This document shows positions 7,625-14,603 of a stretch of 34,801 nt of DNA, in pieces; within the stretch, counting starts at the first letter, position 1; every line of letters begins with the position of its first letter. The stretch covers positions 1-34,801 of the forward strand of contig CAYOAF010000133.1 of the NCBI GenBank assembly GCA_964401855.1, given 5' to 3'. A program made the position numbers and the translations under genes. The notes under the pieces were generated by a model, which was not told where the DNA came from, did no database searches, and was given only the letters and a program-made list of their open reading frames with translations. This DNA is from CAJWBT01 sp964401855 (GTDB lineage Bacteria > Chloroflexota > Dehalococcoidia > Lucifugimonadales > UBA3495).

Positions 7625-7810
7625 CTACCTTGTGCGGCGCCTGGCAGTCTTGTCAAAAGGCCCCGCCGAAGAGAGTAACCGCAACACCACCTCCCAAAAC
7701 AGGAACAGCGCCAGGCTGGTGCAGGATACCACCGCTACCACCACCAGCGCCCACAGCAAGGAGTGGTCGGCGCTGAAGGTTCTCAGGAAACCGGTGAATG
7801 TTTCGTACAT
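7625..7810 (-). CDS. 61-residue single-helix membrane protein preceding the TauE permease
   Basis: From ATG 7810, with AGGGG just upstream, the protein begins MYETFTGFLRTF and has one hydrophobic segment (about residues 18-38: LLWALVVVAVVSCTSLALFLF). It ends in a basic tail, KTARRRTR, suggesting a cytoplasmic C-terminus. Its TAG stop is two bases from the permease ATG, and both are on the minus strand, which argues for co-translation and a shared role. I do not recognise the family. The frame stays open upstream to 7939, but those residues look non-coding. Confidence 0.65.
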   Translation of the reverse strand: MYETFTGFLRTFSADHSLLWALVVVAVVSCTSLALFLFWEVVLRLLSSAGPFDKTARRRTR

Positions 7811-8257
7811 GCTGCCCCTGTATTTATCAGCCTGCGGCCGGGTCGGGCACGGCGGAATCCAAGCTGTCGCCCGGTGGGAGCCAACGATCGAACGGATACC
7901 GGGGGAGGCGGCCAAGAACACTTCGCCGAATACGGCCAACCCCCTTCACATTCCCTGAAGCGCCACGGGCGGCCTTGTTGCGGCAACCCCATGATCGATC
8001 CTGGACCGTCCTGAGTCGATGGGGGCCTCCGGAACCTGCACGGCGATTGCACAGAAACCGGTCCGCGCGTTACCATAGGCGCGGCGGCCCGGCTGAAACA
8101 GTCCTGAAATTTGCTGGCGATCCGGTCTCTGCGTCACCGGGGAAATGATACCACGGCCGGACCGGCATGGCACCTGTTCGTCAGCTTCGAGAGTGGGACC
8201 GGCCGGGCCGGGTTTCTTGAAACCGAGCCGCAAAGGGTTGGCGCAAGACCGATCGAC
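7811..8257. other. divergent intergenic region, no gene recognised
   Basis: About 450 bases separate the small membrane protein gene (-) from tgt (+). Open frames on both strands here have no family character and look like chance ORFs in GC-rich DNA. The region should contain divergent promoters, but I see no convincing -35/-10 pair. The tgt start has no strong ribosome binding site. Confidence 0.5.
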
Positions 8258-9475
8258 ATGTCCCAGTTTTCCTTCCGGGTCGAGCATAACCAGGGCGGGG
8301 CCCGCGTGGGGGAGGTCCACACTCCCCATGGGCCCCTGGCCACTCCGGCCTTCATGCCGGTGGGAACTCAGGCTGCCGTGAAGGCCCTGTCCCCCGAGGA
8401 AGTGACGGCAGTAGGGGTCGAGATGTTGCTTTGCAACGCGTACCACCTGTACCTGCGTCCCGGCGTGGAGACGGTGCATCGCCTGGGTGGCGTTCACCGG
8501 TTCATGGGCTGGAGCGGGCCGGTCCTCACCGACAGCGGAGGCTTCCAGGTATTCAGCATGGGGGCATTGCGCCGGGTGGACGACGATGGCGTCCTTTTCC
8601 GGTCTCACCTGGACGGCAGGGAGCATTTCTTCAGCCCGGAGCTGGCCACGGCCAATCAGGCCCGGCTGGGCGCCGACATCATCATGTGCCTGGACCAGTG
8701 CATTGCTTACGGCGCCGGTAAGGAGGAAGTGCGGCAGGCCATGGAGCGGACCCACCGGTGGGCCGAGAGCTGCTACCGGCGCCATTCCGCCTCCGAGACC
8801 TCAGGCTCACAAGCCCTCTTCGGCATCGTCCAGGGGGGCGTCTTTGAAGACCTGCGGAAAGAGTCGGCCCGGCATATCACCAGCATTCCCTTCCAGGGCT
8901 ATGCCATCGGTGGCCTTGCCGTGGGCGAGTCCAAGGCCCAGATGTACGAGACCACCCGGCAGGTGACCGCCCTCCTGCCGAAAGATAGACCGCGCTACCT
9001 GATGGGAGTTGGCTCGCCGGAGGACCTGGTGGAGTGTGCGGCCTGGGGTGTGGACCTGTTTGACTGTGTGTTGCCCACGCGGGTGGCCCGCCATGGGGCC
9101 CTGTTTACCAAGCATGGAAGGTTGGACATCACCAAGCAACGGTTCGTGGACCAATCCGGGCCGGTGGACCCGGATTGCGATTGCTACGCCTGCCGGAACT
9201 TTTCGGCCGCCTATCTTTGCCACCTGTTCCGGTCCAAGGAGCTGCTGGGGCCCAGGCTGGCCAGCATACATAACCTGCGGTTCATCATGCGGCTGATGGC
9301 GGACCTACGGCGGTCCATCGTTGAGGGCCGGTTCGAGGTGTTTCGCCGGGAGTTCAGCGAAACCTACCGCCCGACCGACGAGGCGGCCCGGCGGGAGCAG
9401 AAAGCCAGGTGGCTCGAAGCCCGGGGAGGGGAGGCTAGGCGAGGGAGCCGCCGGCCACCGCGGGAACGATGCTGA
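8258..9475 (+). CDS. tgt: queuine tRNA-ribosyltransferase (tRNA-guanine transglycosylase)
   Basis: From ATG 8258 the protein has 405 residues, close to the bacterial Tgt length with a longer tail. Diagnostic segments are VGTQAAVKALSPEEV, LLCNAYHLYLRPG, the catalytic TDSGGFQVFSMG, FGIVQGG, the GGLAVGE loop that recognises the base, YLMGVGSPEDLVE, and DLFDCVLPTRVARHGALFT. The zinc-binding segment CDCYACRNFSAAYLCHL continues to the conserved His in SIHNLRF. It exchanges guanine-34 for preQ1 in tRNAs with GUN anticodons. No other queuosine genes are in the window. The last residues (ARWLEARGGEARRGSRR...) are low-complexity and overlap the 3' end of the MoaD-like gene on the other strand by 41 bases. 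The start is chosen by homology because no clear ribosome binding site is seen. Confidence 0.95.
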   Translation: MSQFSFRVEHNQGGARVGEVHTPHGPLATPAFMPVGTQAAVKALSPEEVTAVGVEMLLCNAYHLYLRPGVETVHRLGGVHRFMGWSGPVLTDSGGFQVFSMGALRRVDDDGVLFRSHLDGREHFFSPELATANQARLGADIIMCLDQCIAYGAGKEEVRQAMERTHRWAESCYRRHSASETSGSQALFGIVQGGVFEDLRKESARHITSIPFQGYAIGGLAVGESKAQMYETTRQVTALLPKDRPRYLMGVGSPEDLVECAAWGVDLFDCVLPTRVARHGALFTKHGRLDITKQRFVDQSGPVDPDCDCYACRNFSAAYLCHLFRSKELLGPRLASIHNLRFIMRLMADLRRSIVEGRFEVFRREFSETYRPTDEAARREQKARWLEARGGEARRGSRRPPRERC

Positions 9476-9719
9476 CCTCGTCCCCTGCATTGACCGGGGT
9501 GTTCAGTCCCTCGAGGAAGCGGACATCCTCTCCGTTGAGGTAGAGGTTGACGAAGTAGCGGAGTTCCCCGTTCTCGTCCAGCAGTCGCTCCTTCAAGCCC
9601 GGAAACGATGCATCCAGATTGTCCACCATCTCACCCATGGTGGCCGACTCCAATTCCACTTGGGCCTGGCCGTTGGTTATGCGCCGCAGAGGCGTGGGAA
9701 TGCGAACCAAGACGCTCAT
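9435..9719 (-). CDS. MoaD/ThiS-family ubiquitin-like sulfur carrier
   Basis: This 94-residue protein has the beta-grasp pattern of MoaD/ThiS: SVLVRIPTPLRRITNG, a central helix TMGEMVDNLDASFPGLKERL, NLYLNGEDVRFLEGLNTPV, and GDEVSIVPAVAGG near the end. In this family the C-terminal Gly-Gly is adenylated and converted to a thiocarboxylate that donates sulfur. Here the Gly-Gly is followed by Ser-Leu-Ala, so a protease would have to trim three residues, as described for HcyS of Wolinella. It follows a NIL-domain gene (59-base gap) and a threonine synthase-like gene, which suggests amino-acid sulfuration, CysO/HcyS-like, rather than molybdopterin synthesis. GAGGA lies about ten bases before ATG 9719. 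Its end overlaps tgt tail-to-tail. Confidence 0.88.
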   Translation of the reverse strand: MSVLVRIPTPLRRITNGQAQVELESATMGEMVDNLDASFPGLKERLLDENGELRYFVNLYLNGEDVRFLEGLNTPVNAGDEVSIVPAVAGGSLA

Positions 9720-9778
9720 CTGAGGAAGTCCTCCTCGTCCTAGACCCGCAGCGGCCCCAGGCCCTTTGCGGGGTCAGG

Positions 9779-10021
9779 TTAACCTTCTATTACGTCTCCG
9801 CCTAGCGGGTCAACGCGCACGCCGGTGGAACCCACCCATTGCAGGCCCCGTTCTATCTCCGAATCCTCCCCATCCAACTCCAGCACGACCCAACCCATTT
9901 CCTCCCGTACGTCGGCACGGCGGATATTGGTGACCAAGTTGAAGTCGTGGCCCAGCCGGTAAATCACGGGCTCCGTGACCAGGGCCGTGGGGAAGGTGAA
10001 CCTGACCCGCTGCTTGCTCAT
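9779..10021 (-). CDS. NIL-domain protein (ACT-like small domain)
   Basis: An 80-residue protein consisting of one NIL domain: QRVRFTFPTALVTEPVIYRLG, then DFNLVTNIRRADVREEMGWVVLELDGEDSEIERGLQWV and a short tail. NIL domains are ACT-like folds found at the C-terminus of methionine ABC ATPases (MetN) and in proteins linked to sulfide incorporation into homocysteine. The ATG at 10021 shares its A with the TGA stop of the upstream gene (TGATG) and has AGGAG seven bases upstream, so translation is coupled; a GTG at 10024 is possible but less likely. Its place between the PLP enzyme and the sulfur carrier suggests a role in their reaction or its regulation. Confidence 0.88.
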   Translation of the reverse strand: MSKQRVRFTFPTALVTEPVIYRLGHDFNLVTNIRRADVREEMGWVVLELDGEDSEIERGLQWVGSTGVRVDPLGGDVIEG

Positions 10022-11319
10022 CACCCAACTCCTACCTCATGGGATTCCCGGCCCTTGAGGGCGGCTTCGAAGGAGGTCATCGTCGGCTTTATTGACAGGG
10101 GGTTGACCACGCCCTCGACCGCCTCCTGGGTTTTCAGCCCGTTGCCGGTGATGTACACCACGGTAAGCTCATCGGGTTTGATGGCGCCACGCTCGGCCAG
10201 GTGCTTCAGGCCGCTGATCACCACTCCTCCGGCCGTTTCGGTGAAGATGCCTTCGGTTTCCGCCAGCAGCTTGATCCCGTTCACGACCTCCGGCTCCGGC
10301 ACGGCATAAGCGGTCCCATTGGAGGACTCGATCACGCGAAGGGAGTAGATTCCGTCGGCGGGATTGCCGATGGCCAGGGACTTGGCGATACTGTCGGGCC
10401 GCACCGGAAGGACGTGCGGCTGGCCGTTTGCCCAGGCGGTGGCTATGGGGGAGCAGCCCGCGGCCTGAGTCATGTGCATCCTGGTGGTCACCGCTGGGTG
10501 GTGCACTGTGCTCTGGTCCGGACCGAAGGAGGACGGGTCCACTCCGTCCAGCAGCCCCAGGCAGGCCAGCTCGTTGAAGCCCTTCCATATCTTGGTGAAC
10601 ATGGCCCCCGAGGCCGCGGGCACCACAACGTGGTCGGGAAGCCGCCAGCCTAGCTGCTCCGCCACCTCATAACCCAGGGTCTTGCTGCCTTCGGCGTAAT
10701 AGGGGCGCATGTTGATATTCACGAAGGCCCAGGGGTAGTTGTCAGCCACCTCGCTGCACAGGCGGTTCACTTCGTCGTAGGTGCCTGCCACCGATACCAG
10801 GGTAGGCCCGTAGACCGCGGCGCCGATAATTTTCCCCCTCTCCAGGTCGGAGGGAATGAACACCACGGCGCGGATGGCGGCGCGGGCCGCATGGGCCGCC
10901 ACGCTGCAGGCCAGGTTGCCGGTGGAGGCGCAGGCCAGGGTATCGAACCCGAACTCCATCGCCTTGGTGGCGGCGACCGACACCACCCGGTCCTTGAAAG
11001 AGAAAGAGGGGTTGACGCTGTCATTCTTGATGTAGAGGTTGCGCAGCCCCAGCTGTTTGCCCAGGTTGCCCGCCTTCATCAGCGGGGTGAACCCGGCCAT
11101 AATGTCCACGCGGTTTTCGCTGTTGGCCGGGAGCAGGTCCTGGTAGCGCCAGATGCTTATCGGGCCCCGGGCGATACTCTCGGGGCTGATCACTTCTGCG
11201 ATGGCGGGATAGTCGTAAACAACCTCCAGGGGTCCAAAGCAGAAATCACATACGTTCAGGGCTTCGGCAGGGTATTCCCGTCCGCACTCCCGGCACTTCA
11301 AACCACTTACGAATGCCAC
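10021..11319 (-). CDS. thrC: threonine synthase-like PLP enzyme with N-terminal zinc ribbon
   Basis: The 432-residue protein starts with a four-Cys ribbon (CRECGREYP...CDFCFGPLEV), followed by a fold-type II PLP core. This includes TPLMKAGNLGKQLGLRNLYIK, the PLP-lysine segment NPSFSFKDRVVSVAATKAME, the phosphate-binding ASTGNLACSVAAHAAR, and VVPAASGAMFTKIWKGF. Threonine synthase converts O-phosphohomoserine to threonine. The downstream NIL and MoaD-like genes raise the alternative that it makes homocysteine from phosphohomoserine using a protein thiocarboxylate. GTG 11319 is the chosen start: the frame is open to 11433, but the promoter at 11405-11433 lies inside that extension, and GGAGG lies about eleven bases before the GTG. 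A terminator-like hairpin sits in the leader. Confidence 0.9.
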   Translation of the reverse strand: MAFVSGLKCRECGREYPAEALNVCDFCFGPLEVVYDYPAIAEVISPESIARGPISIWRYQDLLPANSENRVDIMAGFTPLMKAGNLGKQLGLRNLYIKNDSVNPSFSFKDRVVSVAATKAMEFGFDTLACASTGNLACSVAAHAARAAIRAVVFIPSDLERGKIIGAAVYGPTLVSVAGTYDEVNRLCSEVADNYPWAFVNINMRPYYAEGSKTLGYEVAEQLGWRLPDHVVVPAASGAMFTKIWKGFNELACLGLLDGVDPSSFGPDQSTVHHPAVTTRMHMTQAAGCSPIATAWANGQPHVLPVRPDSIAKSLAIGNPADGIYSLRVIESSNGTAYAVPEPEVVNGIKLLAETEGIFTETAGGVVISGLKHLAERGAIKPDELTVVYITGNGLKTQEAVEGVVNPLSIKPTMTSFEAALKGRESHEVGVG

Positions 11320-11341
11320 TGCCTTTTTGCCTCCAATTAAC

Positions 11342-11376
11342 GCAAAACAAAGACCGCCACCCCTCGCAGGTAGCGG
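11342..11376 (-). terminator. leader hairpin with T-run before thrC: attenuator candidate
   Basis: On the minus strand CCGCTACC (11376-11369) pairs with GGTGGCGG (11361-11354), with one G-U pair and a seven-base loop, followed by TCTTTGTTTTG. This is terminator-shaped and lies between the promoter and the start codon. A 20-codon ORF (ATG at 11399, TAA just before the Shine-Dalgarno) spans it, starting almost at the predicted transcription start. Its codons are not enriched for Thr, Ile or Met, so a classical peptide attenuator is not supported. Confidence 0.5.
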
Positions 11377-11404
11377 CCTGGGTGCGATTGCCTGGGCATG
11401 ATTG

Positions 11405-11433
11405 ATGTTATCAAAGGCCCTATGGGTTGTCAA
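11405..11433 (-). promoter_or_regulatory. sigma-70-type promoter for the thrC operon
   Basis: On the minus strand TTGACA (11433-11428) and TAACAT (11410-11405) are separated by exactly 17 bases. Transcription would begin near 11398, leaving a leader of about 80 bases before GTG 11319. Confidence 0.7.
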
Positions 11434-11475
11434 GCTGGCCGGGTTTGGGTAGTGGTTAATTTAATACGGGCCTGG

Positions 11476-11484
11476 TGATATAAT
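11476..11484 (+). promoter_or_regulatory. extended -10 promoter for nhaA
   Basis: TGA-TATAAT at 11476-11484 is a perfect extended -10 element. No good -35 is seen at 17 bases, as is usual for this class. It is divergent from the thrC promoter; transcription would start near 11491, about 55 bases before ATG 11547. Confidence 0.6.
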
Positions 11485-11546
11485 TCCACGGCATTCTATT
11501 TGCTGAAACAAGCCCCTCGCGGGGACCCGCCGCTTCCGGTATCCAG

Positions 11547-12866
11547 ATGGCTGCGGATGACCCACCGGCATTTACACCGCCACGGACTCACGGAGGAGCC
11601 TTGTACCAGGCGCGGCAGCTGATTCATGTGCTGCAAGAGTACTCCATCCCCCTTGTCATGGGCGTCGTCGCCGGTCTGGCCGTGGCCAACATCGACCATC
11701 ACTTTTATGAAAAGCTGGTGGACTACCGTATTTTCGGCTTCGGCACCGAGGTGTTTGGCCGCCCGGTAACCGTCCACTTCCTCATCAACGAGGTATTCAT
11801 GGTCTTCTTCTTTGGCATCGCCGCCAAGGAGATCACCGAGTCTGTCATCCCGGGAGGGGCCCTCAACCCGATTCCCAGGGCGATCAATCCGCTGATGGGC
11901 ACCCTGGGCGGCGTGCTGGGGCCGGCCGGCCTCTACCTCCTGCTCACCTGGGTGTTCTACGGGGGGACCGACGACTTTTCGGTGGTGGCCAACGGCTGGG
12001 GGATCCCCGCAGCCACGGACATCGCCCTGGCCTGGCTGGTGGCCCGGCTGGCCTTTGGCAACGGACACCCGGCGGTCAACTTCCTGCTTTTGCTGGCGGT
12101 GGCCGACGACGCCATCGGCCTGGGAATCATCGCCGTTTTCTATCCCGACCCGGTAAACCCGGTGCAGCCGGCCTGGCTTCTGCTAACCGTGGCGGGTATG
12201 GTAACGGCCTATGGGTTCCGGCGCTCGAAAGTGAACGACTGGCCGGCATACATCTTCATCGCCGGAGGTCTGAGCTGGGCTGGCCTGGCCAAGTCCTCGA
12301 TTGAACCGGCCCTAGCCCTGGTGGTGATCGTGCCCTTCCTGCCCGGCCCGCAGAGGGACCCCGTCCCGGCCCTTGAAAAAGCCCATCCCGTCTCCGCGCC
12401 CCGCCGCCATGGGGCCGGCGCGAACCCGGCCACCCACCGGCCCAACGCCCTGGAGCAGTTCGAGCACCAGTTGAAACTCTTCGTGGACCTGGGCCTGTTC
12501 TTCTTCGCCTTCGCCAACGCCGGCGTGGCCTTCGGCAGCATCAACGCGGTGACTTTTATTGTCCTGGCGTCGCTGATCGCGGGCAAGACCATCGGCGTTT
12601 CATGCTTCTCCTGGGCCGCCGTCAAGCTCGGCTTTCCGCTGCCCGCCGGCATGGGGATGAGACACCTGGCCGTGGCGGGGCTGGTGGCCGGATTGGGGCT
12701 GACCGTGGCCCTCTTCGTGGCCGGCAAGGCGTTCACTGGACCGCCATTCCAAGACCCGGCCAAGATGGGGGCGGTGCTGAGCGCGAGCGTCGCCCTGCTG
12801 GCCCTCGTTGCCGCTGCGGTCCTGAAGGTCAAGGACGGTGCGGGCGGCAAGGCGAAACGGCCCTGA
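11547..12866 (+). CDS. nhaA: Na+/H+ antiporter NhaA
   Basis: The 439-residue polytopic protein carries the NhaA signature segments: GWGIPAATDIALAWLVARL (Asp equivalent to E. coli Asp133) and LLLLAVADDAIGLGIIAVFY (the paired Asp that bind the ion, Asp163/Asp164). LFFFAFANAGVAF and IAGKTIGV (Lys300 equivalent) are in the second half. It exchanges cytoplasmic Na+ or Li+ for protons across the inner membrane. It is longer than the roughly 390-residue E. coli protein; most of the extra length is a hydrophilic, Pro/Arg-rich loop around residues 270-305 (GPQRDPVPALEKAHPVSA...). ATG 11547 has no obvious ribosome binding site. The gene is monocistronic, divergent from the thrC operon, and followed by a 250-base gap. 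Confidence 0.93.
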   Translation: MAADDPPAFTPPRTHGGALYQARQLIHVLQEYSIPLVMGVVAGLAVANIDHHFYEKLVDYRIFGFGTEVFGRPVTVHFLINEVFMVFFFGIAAKEITESVIPGGALNPIPRAINPLMGTLGGVLGPAGLYLLLTWVFYGGTDDFSVVANGWGIPAATDIALAWLVARLAFGNGHPAVNFLLLLAVADDAIGLGIIAVFYPDPVNPVQPAWLLLTVAGMVTAYGFRRSKVNDWPAYIFIAGGLSWAGLAKSSIEPALALVVIVPFLPGPQRDPVPALEKAHPVSAPRRHGAGANPATHRPNALEQFEHQLKLFVDLGLFFFAFANAGVAFGSINAVTFIVLASLIAGKTIGVSCFSWAAVKLGFPLPAGMGMRHLAVAGLVAGLGLTVALFVAGKAFTGPPFQDPAKMGAVLSASVALLALVAAAVLKVKDGAGGKAKRP

Positions 12867-13061
12867 GGTGAGGGGCAGTATACTTCGACGCGTCAGCTGG
12901 CCAGCCCGGAACGGACGGTGGCCGTGGCCGGGTAGGCCTCAGGCACCGGACCGGGCTCACTCTACGGCCTCCGGAGAGTCCATCCTCATTGCCGCTCTAG
13001 GCTTTATGCAGGGCTTGGTCCCGGCTCAACTGTCTCATATGTAGTGGAAGAGTACACTCCG

Positions 13062-13090
13062 TTGATGGACCCTGGCTCGCCATGTACAAT
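13062..13090 (+). promoter_or_regulatory. promoter for the MFS gene
   Basis: TTGATG (13062-13067) and TACAAT (13085-13090) are 17 bases apart, giving a start near 13097, only about 20 bases before the TTG start codon. The rest of the 12867-13117 gap shows no gene. Confidence 0.65.
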
Positions 13091-13117
13091 GGGCCGGTTA
13101 AGCGCCGGAGAAGATAA

Positions 13118-14446
13118 TTGCTGAAGGTCAACTTGGGCCCGGCTGGGCTGGAGGTCGGGACCCATAGGATCCACCCCGCCTGGGGCATCGTCGCCATGGC
13201 ATCCGTCATGTGGACGACCTGCTCCTCAGTCCGCTTTGCCACCAGCTTGCTGGTCCCCTACCTGGAAGACCCCGACGGCGCCTACGGCTGGAACTACGGC
13301 CTCATAGGCTTTGGTTTCACCCTCCAATGGCTCCTGGCCGGGCTCTTGGGCCCCGTGGTGGGCTGGATGGGCGACCGGTATGGGTTTCGCCGGATCATGG
13401 CCGGGGGAGCAATTCTGTTCATCGTGGGCATGATGCTCACCGGCACCATGACCCACTGGTGGCACTTCTGGCTCTATTTCGGGGTCCTTCTGGCCGGCTC
13501 AATCGCGGCTTTTCAGGTTTCCATGGTGGCGGGTGTTTCGATCTGGTTCCAGAAACAACTGGGCCTGGCCATGGGAATGATGCAGGCCTTTCTGGGCCTG
13601 GGTACCGCGGCGGCCGCTGGCACGGTGTACTTGCTATACAACCAGTTTGGCCTCAGAGGGACTTTCTGGATCCCCGGCATAATCGGCGGGGCACTCCTGC
13701 TCCTGGGAACTCGGTACTTCCGCAACGAGCCCGCTTCCATCGGCCTGCGGCCGTTCGGCGCCAATGAAGACGATCCCATCCGTAAACCGATGGCCGCCGA
13801 GACGGCGAAGATAAGGACCAGGGTATTCCTGAAACAAGCCCAACAGACCTCCGCGTTCTGGAACCTCATCTGCATCCACTTCTGGGGGTGTGCGGGCCAC
13901 AACATCATCCTGGTATTCCTGATTGCCATGGTTGAAAAAGAGCTGTCCGTTGGGATGGGCCTCGCGATCTACGTTGCTCTCACCGTTGTCAGCGCCATCA
14001 CCCGGTTCGCTGCCCCGGTGGTGGCCGACCGCACGGGCAGCAAGGGCGCCATGGGCGTTTGTTTCGCCCTGCAAACCTTCCCCGTGCTTCTCCTGCTGGT
14101 GGCTCATGCCCCCTGGTCTTTCTTCCTCTTCGCCGTACTCTTTGGAATCGGACTGGGAGGCGAGATGACCGTCTTCCCCATCATTAACCGCCAATACTAC
14201 GGCGACGCCCCGACGGGTACCGCCTATGGCTGGCAGATGCTGGGGAGTGGCTTCGGCATGGCCCTGGGACCGCTGGCGGGGGGGCTCTTGTGGTATGCGA
14301 CTGATGAATACACCAGCTCCGTTGTTCTGTCCTTTGCCCTCAGCCTGATTGGCGTCATCTCCATCCTCCTTCTCCCGACCACGTCCCGCCACCAGTTACC
14401 CAACTGGGAGGAGGCGCTGCCGGCTGAGATGCGATCGCTGGGATAG
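13118..14446 (+). CDS. major facilitator superfamily transporter
   Basis: The 442-residue protein is predicted to have about twelve hydrophobic helices. The MFS motif A, GWMGDRYGFRR, sits in the loop after helix 2, and a degenerate second copy (VADRTGSKGAMG) sits in the second half. The overall pattern resembles oxalate/formate-antiporter-like and monocarboxylate-type MFS members, but the substrate cannot be told. The start is TTG 13118, with GGAG seven bases upstream and a good promoter just before it; no in-frame ATG gives a better N-terminus. The gene converges on an N-acyl-D-amino-acid deacylase-type gene, but they are not in one transcript, so a shared substrate is only a guess. Confidence 0.88.
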   Translation: MLKVNLGPAGLEVGTHRIHPAWGIVAMASVMWTTCSSVRFATSLLVPYLEDPDGAYGWNYGLIGFGFTLQWLLAGLLGPVVGWMGDRYGFRRIMAGGAILFIVGMMLTGTMTHWWHFWLYFGVLLAGSIAAFQVSMVAGVSIWFQKQLGLAMGMMQAFLGLGTAAAAGTVYLLYNQFGLRGTFWIPGIIGGALLLLGTRYFRNEPASIGLRPFGANEDDPIRKPMAAETAKIRTRVFLKQAQQTSAFWNLICIHFWGCAGHNIILVFLIAMVEKELSVGMGLAIYVALTVVSAITRFAAPVVADRTGSKGAMGVCFALQTFPVLLLLVAHAPWSFFLFAVLFGIGLGGEMTVFPIINRQYYGDAPTGTAYGWQMLGSGFGMALGPLAGGLLWYATDEYTSSVVLSFALSLIGVISILLLPTTSRHQLPNWEEALPAEMRSLG

Positions 14447-14603
14447 CTCCGGGTTTTCGTCAGGGCCACCTTCGACAGAACGAGGCCTTGGCTCAAAAGT
14501 ACCTTGGAATATGTCACCCCGAGCGAGGCGTTGTGGAAAGCACACTGAAATGCCAAAGGGCCTCCGCCCATTCCGGCAACGAGGCCGGGCCACCGGAAAG
14601 ATG

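Noticed and set aside
6325..7656. 443-residue minus-strand ORF overlapping the TauE permease
   Set aside because: It is an out-of-frame Gly/Arg/Pro-rich reading of the permease gene, without hydrophobic helices.
7946..8785. 279-residue minus-strand ORF across the tgt 5' region
   Set aside because: It overlaps the certain tgt gene, and its sequence shows no recognisable motif or ribosome binding site.
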